A DNA stretch of 64,000 nucleotides, taken from positions 186,001 to 250,000 of the forward strand of contig CAIPMU010000020.1 in NCBI GenBank assembly GCA_903866275.1, in the 5' to 3' direction. The notes beneath the pieces were generated by a model that saw nothing but the letters and a program-made list of their open reading frames with translations, did no database searches and was not told the DNA's origin. The translations under genes and the position numbers were made by a program. This DNA comes from Vampirovibrio chlorellavorus. Lineage in GTDB: Bacteria > Cyanobacteriota > Vampirovibrionia > Vampirovibrionales > Vampirovibrionaceae. Positions 33,217 to 41,438 of this stretch are shown here, in pieces (positions within the stretch are counted from its first letter, which is position 1; each line of letters begins with the position of its first letter).

Positions 33217-33978
33217 ATGACTTTCAGTTTTACGATGCCTGTGTCTGCCAGTTTGACTTCTCGGAATCAGCCTGTGCCTGCGAGAAAGGGCAAGCAAACA
33301 AACTTGAATGCCGGTTTGCCTGGGAAGAGCCGACTTTCCTCCTCCGGCGGACAAGAAGATGTTTTTCTGAAATCAAAGCCGGTTTATCCGCCCCTGAAGC
33401 ATTCACACACCCGAACCCGCACGGTCCCCATCGATACGGTTTCTGTGGGTGAGTTGTTATCCGATCAGCATTTGGTGCGGGACACACAAACGGGTGTGGT
33501 TTTTCGACCCGATTTGAACCATATCAAAATGGTGCCCTTCATTAGGAACTCTGAAAAGGGCGTCAAATATGAATCTGTTCGGGATGGTCATGAAAAAAAA
33601 GTGTTCATTTACAACCTGATCGAAGAATCAGATGGGCCGTTTCAGATCCGGATTTCGGGTAAACGAAAAAATCCTGATTTTGCAGAGGATGAATCTCAAG
33701 AGTCGCCCTATGAGATGGTCGCTACCTTTAGCCATTTTGGTCGCACGGGTAAAACCCAACAGCTGGAGCTGGTTAAGTCGGATCAGCCCTTCAGTTTTAA
33801 CTATCGGGATTATCTCAAGCAAAAGTTTCAGGCCATGCGGGAAGCCCTTCATTCTGAAATGACTCAGACTGAAAATCCGGAAGATCAGCTCACGTTTGAT
33901 CCCAAACGGAACTACTGGAAAGAGGCGTTTCAGAAACAGCAGGAAACAGAGGCGCATCTGTCGGATGTTGAGTCCTGA
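33217..33978 (+). CDS. Orphan hydrophilic protein
   Basis: This 253-aa protein has GGGGAG upstream of its ATG. The first 75 residues are basic and Ser/Pro-rich. A central region of about 130 residues looks folded and beta-rich (HLVRDTQTGVVFRPDLNHIK, KKVFIYNLIEESDGPFQIRI). The last 50 residues are charged helices (FDPKRNYWKEAFQKQQETEA). There is no signal peptide or membrane segment, and no family is recognised. It converges on oxyR with 75 bases between. Composition resembles the other orphans in this stretch. Confidence 0.65.
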   Translation: MTFSFTMPVSASLTSRNQPVPARKGKQTNLNAGLPGKSRLSSSGGQEDVFLKSKPVYPPLKHSHTRTRTVPIDTVSVGELLSDQHLVRDTQTGVVFRPDLNHIKMVPFIRNSEKGVKYESVRDGHEKKVFIYNLIEESDGPFQIRISGKRKNPDFAEDESQESPYEMVATFSHFGRTGKTQQLELVKSDQPFSFNYRDYLKQKFQAMREALHSEMTQTENPEDQLTFDPKRNYWKEAFQKQQETEAHLSDVES

Positions 33979-34053
33979 ACGCCACATTGCCAGGAAATGC
34001 CTAAAACCGGGTGGGATTAGGTGTTGTCTGAAGGTGATACCCGCCAGTGCCGG

Positions 34054-35001
34054 TTAAAGACGCTGCACGGTGGGCGGCAACTGCTGGTGAATATATTGTG
34101 CCAGTTCCTGGATACTCTGTCGCTGGGGATAGGTCTGGCGGTAGTAGAGGGCCACGGTTCGTCCGTGCGTCGGATTGCGAAACCTGAAAAATTGCAGGGT
34201 TTCGTTGAGTCGGGAACCCACGGGTTTGGCCAATTCGGGGATGATCGCCATGCCGAGTCCTCCTGCGCTCATTTGCAGGAGGGTTTCCAGGCTGGTGGCC
34301 TTCACGTTCAGGTTGGTCTCCTGATGTGGCAGTGCGCACAGGGCCAGCGTTTGATCTTTCAGGCAATGCCCGTCAGCCAGCAGTAATAACCGGGTCGTGT
34401 CGATGTCTGTTACATCAATCATTGGTTCCGCCGATTCGAGGGCAGGGGCTGATACTGGGGTGAGGGGGTCTGGTTTTCGGTTGGCCAGCAGAAAGGGCTC
34501 AAAAAACAGCGGGATTTCCGCCAGAGCGTTCTGGTCAAAAGTAGGGGCCGCAATCACCGCATCCAGTTTGCCTTGCCGAAGCGCGCTCACCAGATCCTCG
34601 GTGAACCCCTCGATGACCATCAGCTGTAGGTCTGGAAAGGCCGTTTTCAGTCCACCCACAAAATAGGGCAGCAGGTACGGGCAGACCGAAGCGATGGCAC
34701 CCAGCCTGAATGGTCCGGACAGGGGGTGTTCATGGTGCGCCGAAAAAGCCAGCAGCTTCTCCGCTTCATCCAGCACGGTGCTGGCTTGTTCAACAAAGCG
34801 GATGCCTGCAGCAGTGAGGGCCACGTGTCGTTTCGTGCGCTCAAAGAGCTTTACCTGGAGCTGCAGTTCCAGATGCTTGATTTGTTTGCTCAGCGCGGGC
34901 TGACTGACCGCGCAGTCCAGTGCCGCCAGGCTAAAACTTTGATGCCGGGCGATTGCCAGCACGTAAGACAGATCTTTAAGACTGAGGTCAGAAACATTCA
35001 T
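34054..35001 (-). CDS. oxyR: OxyR-type LysR transcriptional regulator
   Basis: This 315-aa LysR regulator has an N-terminal helix-turn-helix (LSYVLAIARHQSFSLAALDC, then SQPALSKQIKHLE). The ligand domain contains the OxyR redox segment DGHCLKDQTLALC. C213 and C222 are nine residues apart, as are C199 and C208 of E. coli OxyR, so peroxide sensing by disulfide formation is expected. A roughly 14-residue Pro/Ala insertion lies before the redox loop. It is divergent from rubrerythrin and rubredoxin, which it probably controls along with itself. Confidence 0.92.
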   Translation of the reverse strand: MNVSDLSLKDLSYVLAIARHQSFSLAALDCAVSQPALSKQIKHLELQLQVKLFERTKRHVALTAAGIRFVEQASTVLDEAEKLLAFSAHHEHPLSGPFRLGAIASVCPYLLPYFVGGLKTAFPDLQLMVIEGFTEDLVSALRQGKLDAVIAAPTFDQNALAEIPLFFEPFLLANRKPDPLTPVSAPALESAEPMIDVTDIDTTRLLLLADGHCLKDQTLALCALPHQETNLNVKATSLETLLQMSAGGLGMAIIPELAKPVGSRLNETLQFFRFRNPTHGRTVALYYRQTYPQRQSIQELAQYIHQQLPPTVQRL

Positions 35002-35019
35002 AACTTCAGGTTATTACTC

Positions 35020-35065
35020 ATAGCGCTTATATGTATTATACGGACAATAGTACCGATGCTATAGT
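35020..35065 (+). promoter_or_regulatory. oxyR-rubrerythrin divergent control region
   Basis: The 100-base gap holds ATAG at 35020-35023 and an ATAG-N8-CTAT dyad at 35047-35062, close to the LysR/OxyR half-site pattern (ATAG-N7-CTAT) but one base longer. An extended -10 (TGCTATAGT, 35057-35065) for the rubrerythrin gene overlaps the dyad, with a poor TTATAC -35 about 18 bases upstream. This arrangement fits activation by OxyR. Confidence 0.45.
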
Positions 35066-35101
35066 AACCATGTCAACACAACGGATAGGAGATGCACGCC
35101 G

Positions 35102-35569
35102 ATGAACACTCACTCGACTCAAACCGAAAAAAATCTGGAAGCCGCCTTTGCCGGTGAATCCATGGCCAATCGGAAGTACCTTTTTTTCGCGAAGATGGCC
35201 CGCGAATTGGGCAATGAGGAAATTGCCACCCTGTTTGAAAACACGGCTCACCAGGAAACCGCCCACGCGTTTGCTCATCTGGAGTTGCTGTACCCCAAGG
35301 CGGAACTGACGGTTGAGCGCCTGCTGGAGATTGCTGCCGAGGGTGAGCTGTATGAGAGCAAGCACATGTACCCTGAGTTTGAAGCGACGGCCCGCCAGGA
35401 AGGGAATCTGGACGCTACCTCCGAGTTTCAGGAGCAAGCTGAGGAATCTGCGGCGCATGCGGCGATGTTCCAGATGGCGGCCAAGCGCTTTAAGGCGCTC
35501 ACCACGGTGGAAGCCCATCATGCGGCCCGTTATCAGAAAGCGCTGGCTAGCCTGCAAGGCAAAGCCTGA
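35102..35569 (+). CDS. Rubrerythrin (diiron domain only)
   Basis: This 155-aa protein is the four-helix ferritin-like diiron half of rubrerythrin, a non-haem peroxidase that reduces hydrogen peroxide. Iron-ligand motifs include FAGESMANRKYLFFAK and HQETAHAFAHLELL in the first pair of helices, and AEGELYESKHMYPEFEATAR and EQAEESAAHAAMFQ in the second. It lacks the C-terminal rubredoxin domain of classical rubrerythrin; the next gene supplies a free-standing rubredoxin instead. Expression is probably controlled by the divergent OxyR. Confidence 0.93.
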   Translation: MNTHSTQTEKNLEAAFAGESMANRKYLFFAKMARELGNEEIATLFENTAHQETAHAFAHLELLYPKAELTVERLLEIAAEGELYESKHMYPEFEATARQEGNLDATSEFQEQAEESAAHAAMFQMAAKRFKALTTVEAHHAARYQKALASLQGKA

Positions 35570-35649
35570 TTATTGCCTGATTTTCCAACTTTTTGCAGTC
35601 AGCAGTCAGTTGCTCATTCGTATCCATCGTTTAACAAAAGGAAGCTTTT

Positions 35650-35820
35650 ATGTCTTACCAAAAATATATCTGTTCTCTTTGTGGGCATATCTATGATGAA
35701 GCCCTCGGTGATCCCGATGGTGGCCTGCCGCCCGGTACCCGTTTCGAGGATATTCCCGACACTTGGACCTGCCCTGATTGCGGCGTGGGCAAAGATATGT
35801 TTGAGCCCTATAACGGCTAA
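35650..35820 (+). CDS. Rubredoxin
   Basis: This 56-aa rubredoxin starts at ATG 35650 with AAAGGAAG upstream and ends at 35820. The two iron-binding knuckles are CSLCGH (C8, C11) and CPDCGV (near residues 41-45), with the family core [20 protein letters not shown] and DTWTCP. It would pass electrons to the adjacent rubrerythrin, replacing the fused domain usual in that enzyme. It is 80 bases downstream of rubrerythrin and followed by a strong terminator, so the two form one unit. Confidence 0.95.
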   Translation: MSYQKYICSLCGHIYDEALGDPDGGLPPGTRFEDIPDTWTCPDCGVGKDMFEPYNG

Positions 35821-35845
35821 TCAGAGTTTCATTGAATGTTCAATC

Positions 35846-35878
35846 AACCACGGGCGCCTTGGACGCCCGTGGTTTTGA
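35846..35878. terminator. Terminator after rubredoxin
   Basis: AACCACGGGCG (35846-35856) pairs perfectly with CGCCCGTGGTT (35864-35874), with a seven-base loop, then TTTT on the plus strand. It also lies just beyond the end of the convergent minus-strand orphan gene. Confidence 0.85.
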
Positions 35879-35882
35879 TTCT

Positions 35883-36869
35883 CTATCGGGCGCTCGTTTT
35901 TTTAAGGCTCCGGGAAATTTTGAGTTTGTTTTGAAGTTGGCGTTGTCTGAATGCGTCCCTGACTTTTGATGCTTTGGGCAGGTTGCTTTTGGTGGGTTGG
36001 GGTTCAGTGGGTGTGTTGGCCCCAGATATGTGGGTCGAGGCGTGGGATTTCGTGGTGGGTGTGTACTTGTGCACTTCGAAACCAAGCTTTCTTAGTGTTG
36101 CCCGGTCTTTCAGGTATTCGTTGTAATTGCTATAGCCCAGCTCAGTTGCCCGTTTGGTTGTCCATGCGGCACGAGCCTGAGGATCATACGGGCGTTTTTG
36201 TTTAGTTGCGTTTGGTGTTTTTTCATCAGAGGAGCGAGCCTGGTTTGTGGCTGTTTTGGCGCTCGTGAGAAGCTTGGGCGGGTTATCGGATGGCGTTTCT
36301 GAAGAGCATTTTCTGAGTCGCTTCCGGGCGCCTGGTTCTTTATCTGTAACCTGACGCTGCACCTGAGGAGACTCAGGTGCAAGATGCTCAGTGGCCAAAA
36401 TGGCAAAGGGGTTACCCGATTTGGGCGAGTTTTTTGGCTCAGAGATGGGATTGAGCCATTCGTTCAGCGCTGTGGGTAAAGGCTCTTGCATCATGGCGGC
36501 CATATCGGGAGAAGGCGGCCGAAAGAGGGTGGGTTCGTCATGTAGACGAAAAAGGTCTCCAAAGGGGTCCTGCAGGTTGTCCAGGAAAGGGATCTCCAGA
36601 GCTTCGTCGCTAGGGGCGAGAGACTGTTCCTGAGGGGTGTACCACCCGCTCAACAGTGAAGGGTAGGGATCCGAGGCGTGGTTGGAATCTGTGTGTCGAA
36701 ATAGGATCGGCAGCTGGGATACCTTACGGGTATCGGGTGCAAACGTGTCCAGTTCAGGAAAAGGCAAGCGATTCAGAGGGGGGGAAGCTGATGGCAGGTT
36801 AGATGGCTTTGGGTCTGTTGTGGTGTTAATTGGGACTAACCCTTTCATACCAAACCGTAAAACATTCAT
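35883..36869 (-). CDS. Orphan disordered protein, distant paralogue of the 37.3-38.4 kb gene
   Basis: This 328-aa protein has AGGA about ten bases before its ATG. It is rich in Pro, Ser, Asn and Lys, with a short acidic/aromatic block (DPFGDLFRLHDEPTLFRPPS) near residues 100-120. A basic segment (ARKRLRKC) lies near residue 180, a helical stretch AAWTTKRATELGYSNYNEYL near 235-255, and a very basic C-terminus follows. The LFRxPSP core followed by NPFA recurs in the next gene, and both begin with a similar xxFxFG start, so they may be divergent duplicates. No known domain, signal peptide or helix in the membrane. Function unknown. Confidence 0.65.
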   Translation of the reverse strand: MNVLRFGMKGLVPINTTTDPKPSNLPSASPPLNRLPFPELDTFAPDTRKVSQLPILFRHTDSNHASDPYPSLLSGWYTPQEQSLAPSDEALEIPFLDNLQDPFGDLFRLHDEPTLFRPPSPDMAAMMQEPLPTALNEWLNPISEPKNSPKSGNPFAILATEHLAPESPQVQRQVTDKEPGARKRLRKCSSETPSDNPPKLLTSAKTATNQARSSDEKTPNATKQKRPYDPQARAAWTTKRATELGYSNYNEYLKDRATLRKLGFEVHKYTPTTKSHASTHISGANTPTEPQPTKSNLPKASKVRDAFRQRQLQNKLKISRSLKKTSAR

Positions 36870-37252
36870 GAGGCTGTGCTTCCTATGGTTAAAGGATCAT
36901 GACAGTGTAAAAGAGTCTATTGGTCTTTGTTCCGTTGAGAGCCTCACGCTGATCCGGAGGGATAGGGATGGTAATGTATTGAAACCATGACTTGAACTGT
37001 TTTTCAGGTGGTGAAATCAGCGAGTTTTGACTGATTATGTGACATTAAAGCTTTTCGAGCCATGAAAGCCCTTGCTAGGTTTGGTGAGGGTTTTCAACAA
37101 AACTGACAACAACATCATACAGGGAAGAAATGGATTTGAAAATACAGAAATCCGGACAGAACAAGTGCTATAGGGTAGAAATAACAGGCATGGTTCATGG
37201 TGCTTATAAATTGAGCTATGAAGGGGTCAAGCCCAAGGGGGAACTTGCAGGA
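36870..37252. other. Intergenic region between two related orphan genes
   Basis: About 380 bases upstream of one minus-strand orphan and downstream of the other. A 91-codon plus-strand frame starting at 37130 has a weak ribosome site, but two-thirds of it is antisense to the 18-bp repeats of the next gene, so I do not call it. Confidence 0.5.
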
Positions 37253-38356
37253 TCAGTTTTTGGGTGCAAATTTCCCGTTGGCGTCACGTGTTCGGGTAAT
37301 AAACAGGCTTGCAAGTTTCCTGGCTCGTCTTATGGCCTGGGCTTGACTGATGGCCTGGGTTCGACTTGTGGCCTGGGCTCGTTTTATGGCTTGGGCTCGG
37401 TTTAGGGCTCTGCTTTGGCGTGTGGATTGGGTATGGTCTGCGGCTTGGGTTCGACGTGTGGCTTGGACTTGACTGGAAGCTTTTTTAACGAGCTCTATTT
37501 TTTGTGAGGACTTTGGTGCCCTGGAAGCGGGTTTGGATAGGGTGGGTTGTAAGGGGCTCATGCTGTTTTCAGGAATATCATCCAACGTGTCATGCGTTGG
37601 CAGCAGGGGTTGAAATCCCAGTTTTGCCAATGAGGAAGTCGGGTGAGTCTCTTGCGCTTTTTCCGGTTTGCTAAATTTTCCGTTTAAGTCTCGTGTTCGA
37701 TGGGTTGTGTCCCGCTTGATCGTTCCACCGTTCTTTCGTTTTTTGGATTTTGTCTGCTGGGCTGGTTGTTTGAAGGACAGTTGATCCTGTTCTTGCTGTG
37801 TGAGCGGAGGCAACTCAAAGGGGTTGCTCTTCTCCCTGGCAAGCGACAGAAAGGAGGGAAATGATGAGAATCGTGACATGCCAGGCTTATGTTTGTCGGT
37901 GGTATTTTGCCACTGGCTTCCCGCAGGCGTTGTTTCGAATGGAGAGGCTGCGAAGGGGTTCGGCTCAGAGGCCTGCAATGCATTGATGTGCTCGTGGAAC
38001 TCCGGGGATGGTGCTCTAAACAGATCAAAATCTGAAAATGGTTGATCCGGCTCCCAAAACGATTGATCCTGGGGCATCAATAAGTCCAGGATACTTTCTG
38101 ACAGCTTCAGGTTCTGACTATTGCCTTCCGTGTGGCAGGCTTCGGCCTTGTGGGTGGGTGTTGCTGGCACTTGCTCGACCTGGCGGAGGTGAGAGGTCCC
38201 TTTGGGAGATTTCGGCTCAAAGTCCAACTGATCCGCCTGAATATTCAGGATGGATGCTTCTGAGGCTTGTCGCTGCGGCGAAGCAGAGCGTGACCATGCC
38301 GTAGAGCTTGTTGGTGTGGGATGGAGGGGGTATGTGCCAAATTTAAAACTGGTCAT
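37253..38356 (-). CDS. Orphan disordered protein with hexapeptide repeats and RTRDxNGKF motifs
   Basis: This 367-aa protein is Ser/Pro/Gln/Lys-rich. The N-terminal half includes LFRAPSPEFHEHINALQ and PNPFAASPFE, shared in outline with the gene at 35.9-36.9 kb. A basic middle segment contains THRTRDLNGKFSKPE (near residues 232-246). After a linker come about eight hexapeptide repeats of the type R-A-Q-A-x-x (near residues 294-341), and the protein ends with ITRTRDANGKFAPKN. The two RTRDxNGKF motifs are an internal repeat. Strongly basic, repeat-bearing and without export signal: nucleic-acid contact or host-directed function can be imagined, not shown. Confidence 0.65.
   Translation of the reverse strand: MTSFKFGTYPLHPTPTSSTAWSRSASPQRQASEASILNIQADQLDFEPKSPKGTSHLRQVEQVPATPTHKAEACHTEGNSQNLKLSESILDLLMPQDQSFWEPDQPFSDFDLFRAPSPEFHEHINALQASEPNPFAASPFETTPAGSQWQNTTDKHKPGMSRFSSFPSFLSLAREKSNPFELPPLTQQEQDQLSFKQPAQQTKSKKRKNGGTIKRDTTHRTRDLNGKFSKPEKAQETHPTSSLAKLGFQPLLPTHDTLDDIPENSMSPLQPTLSKPASRAPKSSQKIELVKKASSQVQATRRTQAADHTQSTRQSRALNRAQAIKRAQATSRTQAISQAQAIRRARKLASLFITRTRDANGKFAPKN
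37334..37477. repeat. Eight tandem 18-bp repeats in the orphan gene
   Basis: Degenerate 18-base units beginning GGCCTGGG or GGCTTGGG run from about 37334 to 37477. They code on the minus strand for hexapeptides such as ALNRAQ, AIKRAQ and AISQAQ. Divergence between units is higher than in the 36-bp array at 29.6 kb, so this array is older or less homogenised. Confidence 0.75.
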
Positions 38357-38498
38357 GGGAATCAGGCTTTCTCTTGGGGCAAATGCTCATTACTCCTTTT
38401 TAAACCCAAAGCCGGGTTAAAAGTGTTCTTTAGGACCTCTTTTTTTAGGGTTGTTTTTTTCCTGGTTGTCATGGACTCAACACAGGCACTTTGAGTCA

Positions 38499-39521
38499 TC
38501 AGGCCCACTTGTCGGATTTTGCCTGGGGCAAATCCAGAATCCGTTGAACGCCATCCTGCGTCTGGTAGGCGATGCCCAGGCGGGCGGGTGGCGTCTCTTT
38601 TTGTTCGGATACCCCTTCGGCGATGGTTTGCATCATCCGAAATACATCCTGAGTATAGTTTGCTTGCTGTTCTGGTCGATCCAGTTGATAGCCATATTGT
38701 CCAGCGGTTCTGCTCATGATGTTAAAGGTCTCTTCGGATAACTCGATCTGCTGGCTTTGGCTGCCCTGGGTCCTGCTCAGGGGAGAGGACCAGTGGGTTG
38801 GATTTACTTCATAGCCTGTTCGGGATACCAGTGCACCGACTCGGTTGGTCATATATTGCACCACGGATTGCTCGTTCAGTTGGCCCGTGATGAAGACTCC
38901 AATCAAATCAGGGATAAACCCTTGAAAATGGAAGGGTTTGCGAATCTCCTGCAGGACTCGGGGAGATGCCTTGGCAGATTTTTTTGGATGGGGTTGATAG
39001 ATGACGAGTTTGGCGTGATAGGCGGGTTGATGCCAATCGATGCTGCGACTTTCTGACAAAATTTGAGTGCCCAGACTAAGCAGGACTGAGAGTTGTTCTG
39101 AGGGCGTGGGGTGATTACTCGGACTCGGGCCAGAAATGCTGCCGCTCCACTGTTCTGATTCCTGTAGTTTTTTCCAGGTGGATTGAATCTGCCTGCCGGG
39201 GATTCGGGTGGTGATGACTGGTCTTGGGGCGGGGATTTTTCCCTGGGAAGGCTCCAGGCTGGCGGTGAGTAGGGAGTTGGCGCGGCCATGCTGACATTGA
39301 ATGATGCTAAACGAGTCGGCTTTGGCTTTTCTGCTATAGTTTGGTCGTGATTCACCCCGTTGCCGGACCCGTTTGGGCTGTTCTTGCGGCTCTTTGAGTC
39401 GAGGTGCCACCCGAATCTGAGACCGGGATAATCCGGCTTGCCAGAATTCCGGTTGGGGGGACTGCATTTGCAAGGTAAACGGTTCGCATCGAAACGTTGG
39501 TGGCGGCGGTGTGATCGGCAT
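38499..39521 (-). CDS. Orphan protein with basic N-terminal half and folded C-terminal half
   Basis: This 340-aa protein starts at ATG 39521 with GGAG seven bases upstream. It begins MPITPPPPTF and is basic and disordered through about residue 140 (KEPQEQPKRVRQRGESRPNY). The C-terminal 200 residues look folded (DWHQPAYHAKLVIYQPHPKK, GFIPDLIGVFITGQLNEQSV, ELSEETFNIMSRTAGQYGYQ, DVFRMMQTIAEG). No family is recognised. The opening MPITPPPP-type stretch is similar in kind to the Pro-rich regions of neighbouring orphans. It shares orientation with the two preceding minus-strand orphans. Confidence 0.65.
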   Translation of the reverse strand: MPITPPPPTFRCEPFTLQMQSPQPEFWQAGLSRSQIRVAPRLKEPQEQPKRVRQRGESRPNYSRKAKADSFSIIQCQHGRANSLLTASLEPSQGKIPAPRPVITTRIPGRQIQSTWKKLQESEQWSGSISGPSPSNHPTPSEQLSVLLSLGTQILSESRSIDWHQPAYHAKLVIYQPHPKKSAKASPRVLQEIRKPFHFQGFIPDLIGVFITGQLNEQSVVQYMTNRVGALVSRTGYEVNPTHWSSPLSRTQGSQSQQIELSEETFNIMSRTAGQYGYQLDRPEQQANYTQDVFRMMQTIAEGVSEQKETPPARLGIAYQTQDGVQRILDLPQAKSDKWA

Positions 39522-40120
39522 CGGAATACTCCACTCTGATAACACGGTGCTCACTGAGTGAACCCGTACCCACTACTGAAAATAATGAAACCATCGAAAC
39601 CTGTGAATTTAGGGCGATGGTATCACAAAGGCTCTAAAAAGCGAATTGTCGGCGGAAATGTCTGAAGCATATGTAGAAGCACGGTAGCGTTTAATTCAGC
39701 TGGGGGCGTTGATGATACAGGCAGTCCAATACGGTATTCAGTTGCTAGTTAGGTAGAGGATAGTCCAAAACAATACACAAGAATAAGCGCCTGGGTAAGC
39801 TTGGGAAAGCCAGGCTTAAAGCGGTAAAGACTTTTTAGGGTCCGATTTCTGGTATGAAAGCCGCTCTGTGAGTTCTGGGGGCGATAGGTGGTGACAGTTC
39901 TTGATTGATTTATTTGGGTTTCAAATTTGAAAATAACTAGCATCAAAATCCGGAAGTTTGTTTTTAAGCCATTACGTGAGGGTTTGTCGCATTTAGACCC
40001 GTTTTGCCAGGTCGGCTTGTTATCACGATTCATGACCTGATTCCGGGTTTGATACAGGAATCGGTTGGAATCAGGAACAGGCATTCAGTATGAACATTAA
40101 AGCATAGGGAGTCAATCAAG
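39522..40120. other. Intergenic region between divergent orphan genes
   Basis: About 600 bases. A 111-codon minus-strand frame at 39749-40084 has no ribosome site and no family-like features, so it is not called. No clear promoter or repeat was found. Confidence 0.5.
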
Positions 40121-41374
40121 ATGTCAGGATACCCATATCCGTATCAAAGCCCAGGTGGTTACTCGTCTGGTAGCCCTGCGACTAATCCATATGCCAGTGC
40201 TTATGGTAGCGGTTTTGGCGGTTATCAGGACTGGATGAATTTTGCAACCAGTGGTGTTGATCCCAGAATGATGGGGATGGGCGCCACCTATGGCAGCTCC
40301 ACCTCCGATTACATGCATTCTAATATCTGGAATATGTCTCCCGGAATTAATCAGCAGTCACCGATGGATGATAATACGCTGATTGGTGGTTTTCAGGGTA
40401 TTTTTAGTCAGCTCGACAGCCAGGTCGCTGGTACCAGTGATGGTGTTATTTCCAGCAATGACTTGAATTCGGCTTTAAAAGATAAAACGGGGAAATACTC
40501 GAAACACGATAAACCAGTGATTCAGGCGATTTTAAATAACCAGGATGGTTTACGCGGCAGGCTGGATCAAATGGATGGCAAGGTGGATGGCCTGATTAGC
40601 CAGGATAGTGTCAATCAGCTGCTGGTGGACCCCAATGCGGGTGGTGGTTCATCCACTTACCCACAAGCACCAATGGATGATAATGTTCTGATGGGGCGCT
40701 TCCAAAGTATCGCTAGTTCGCTAGATGCACAGAATACCGGAACAGCAGACGGCTTGATTACAACCGGGGACCTGAATCTGGCGATCAAGGATACCACTGG
40801 CAAATATTCCGAGGAAGACAAGAAAGTAATTCAGGCGATTCTGGATAATCAGGATGGCTTGAGAGGCAGGTTAGACCACCTGGATGGAAAAGATGACGGT
40901 ATGTTCAGTATTGACTGCATTAACAAGCTGGTGGCTGACCCCACCGCGTCTCTGGTGAATCCGGTGGATAAAATGACCAACACCGAAGCCATCATCACCA
41001 TTGCCAATTATCAGGAGCAAAATGGCCTGTCCGATGGCATGAGCCGCGCTGATGTGCAAAAGATCATGGCTGATTCCAATAGCTCGCCGGAACTAAAGAA
41101 TGCAGCTCAAAAATTGCTGAATAACACTGAGTTGTTCCGTACGCTGGAAACCGCAGATGCACACGGACGGCCCGATGATATTTTCAGTTATAAGGATGCG
41201 ATGTCTGCTTTGGATATGCCGGACCTGGATACCATCGGTGTTCCCGCAACGACAGTCAGTACCGCTAGTGCTATCAGTCCCACGAGTTCCAACAATTATC
41301 CGGCTTCATCTACGATGCCGGGTTACCCTTGGGGTTCTGTGGGTGGAGCGCCCAGTTCAACACTCACGGCGTAA
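40121..41374 (+). CDS. Orphan protein with duplicated EF-hand-like modules
   Basis: This 417-aa protein has a Gly/Tyr/Ser/Pro-rich N-terminus (about residues 1-80). Two copies of a roughly 100-residue module follow (about 80-170 and 185-275). Each begins PMDDN, contains an Asp-rich loop (TSDGVISSNDLNSAL or TADGLITTGDLNLAI), then KYS..DK.VIQAIL.NQDGLRGRLD, and ends with a second loop (MDGKVDGLIS or LDGKDDGMFS). These loops resemble degenerate calcium-binding EF-hands with Asp at alternate positions. A third, weaker unit and a Ser/Thr/Pro tail follow. No signal peptide. Calcium binding is an inference; similar DGxIS repeats occur in some host-directed bacterial proteins. Confidence 0.7.
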   Translation: MSGYPYPYQSPGGYSSGSPATNPYASAYGSGFGGYQDWMNFATSGVDPRMMGMGATYGSSTSDYMHSNIWNMSPGINQQSPMDDNTLIGGFQGIFSQLDSQVAGTSDGVISSNDLNSALKDKTGKYSKHDKPVIQAILNNQDGLRGRLDQMDGKVDGLISQDSVNQLLVDPNAGGGSSTYPQAPMDDNVLMGRFQSIASSLDAQNTGTADGLITTGDLNLAIKDTTGKYSEEDKKVIQAILDNQDGLRGRLDHLDGKDDGMFSIDCINKLVADPTASLVNPVDKMTNTEAIITIANYQEQNGLSDGMSRADVQKIMADSNSSPELKNAAQKLLNNTELFRTLETADAHGRPDDIFSYKDAMSALDMPDLDTIGVPATTVSTASAISPTSSNNYPASSTMPGYPWGSVGGAPSSTLTA

Positions 41375-41438
41375 CGACTCGATGGTCGAAGCGGCTTTAC
41401 ACCAGCCCCTCGGGACAGGAAAGCGTGACTTAACGGGA

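Noticed and set aside
37130-37405. 91-codon plus-strand frame with a weak ribosome site
   Set aside because: Most of it is antisense to the 18-bp repeat array of the minus-strand orphan, and the Gly/Leu-rich tail is a by-product of those repeats.
39749-40084. 111-codon minus-strand frame in an intergenic region
   Set aside because: No ribosome site, unusual composition and no family-like segments.
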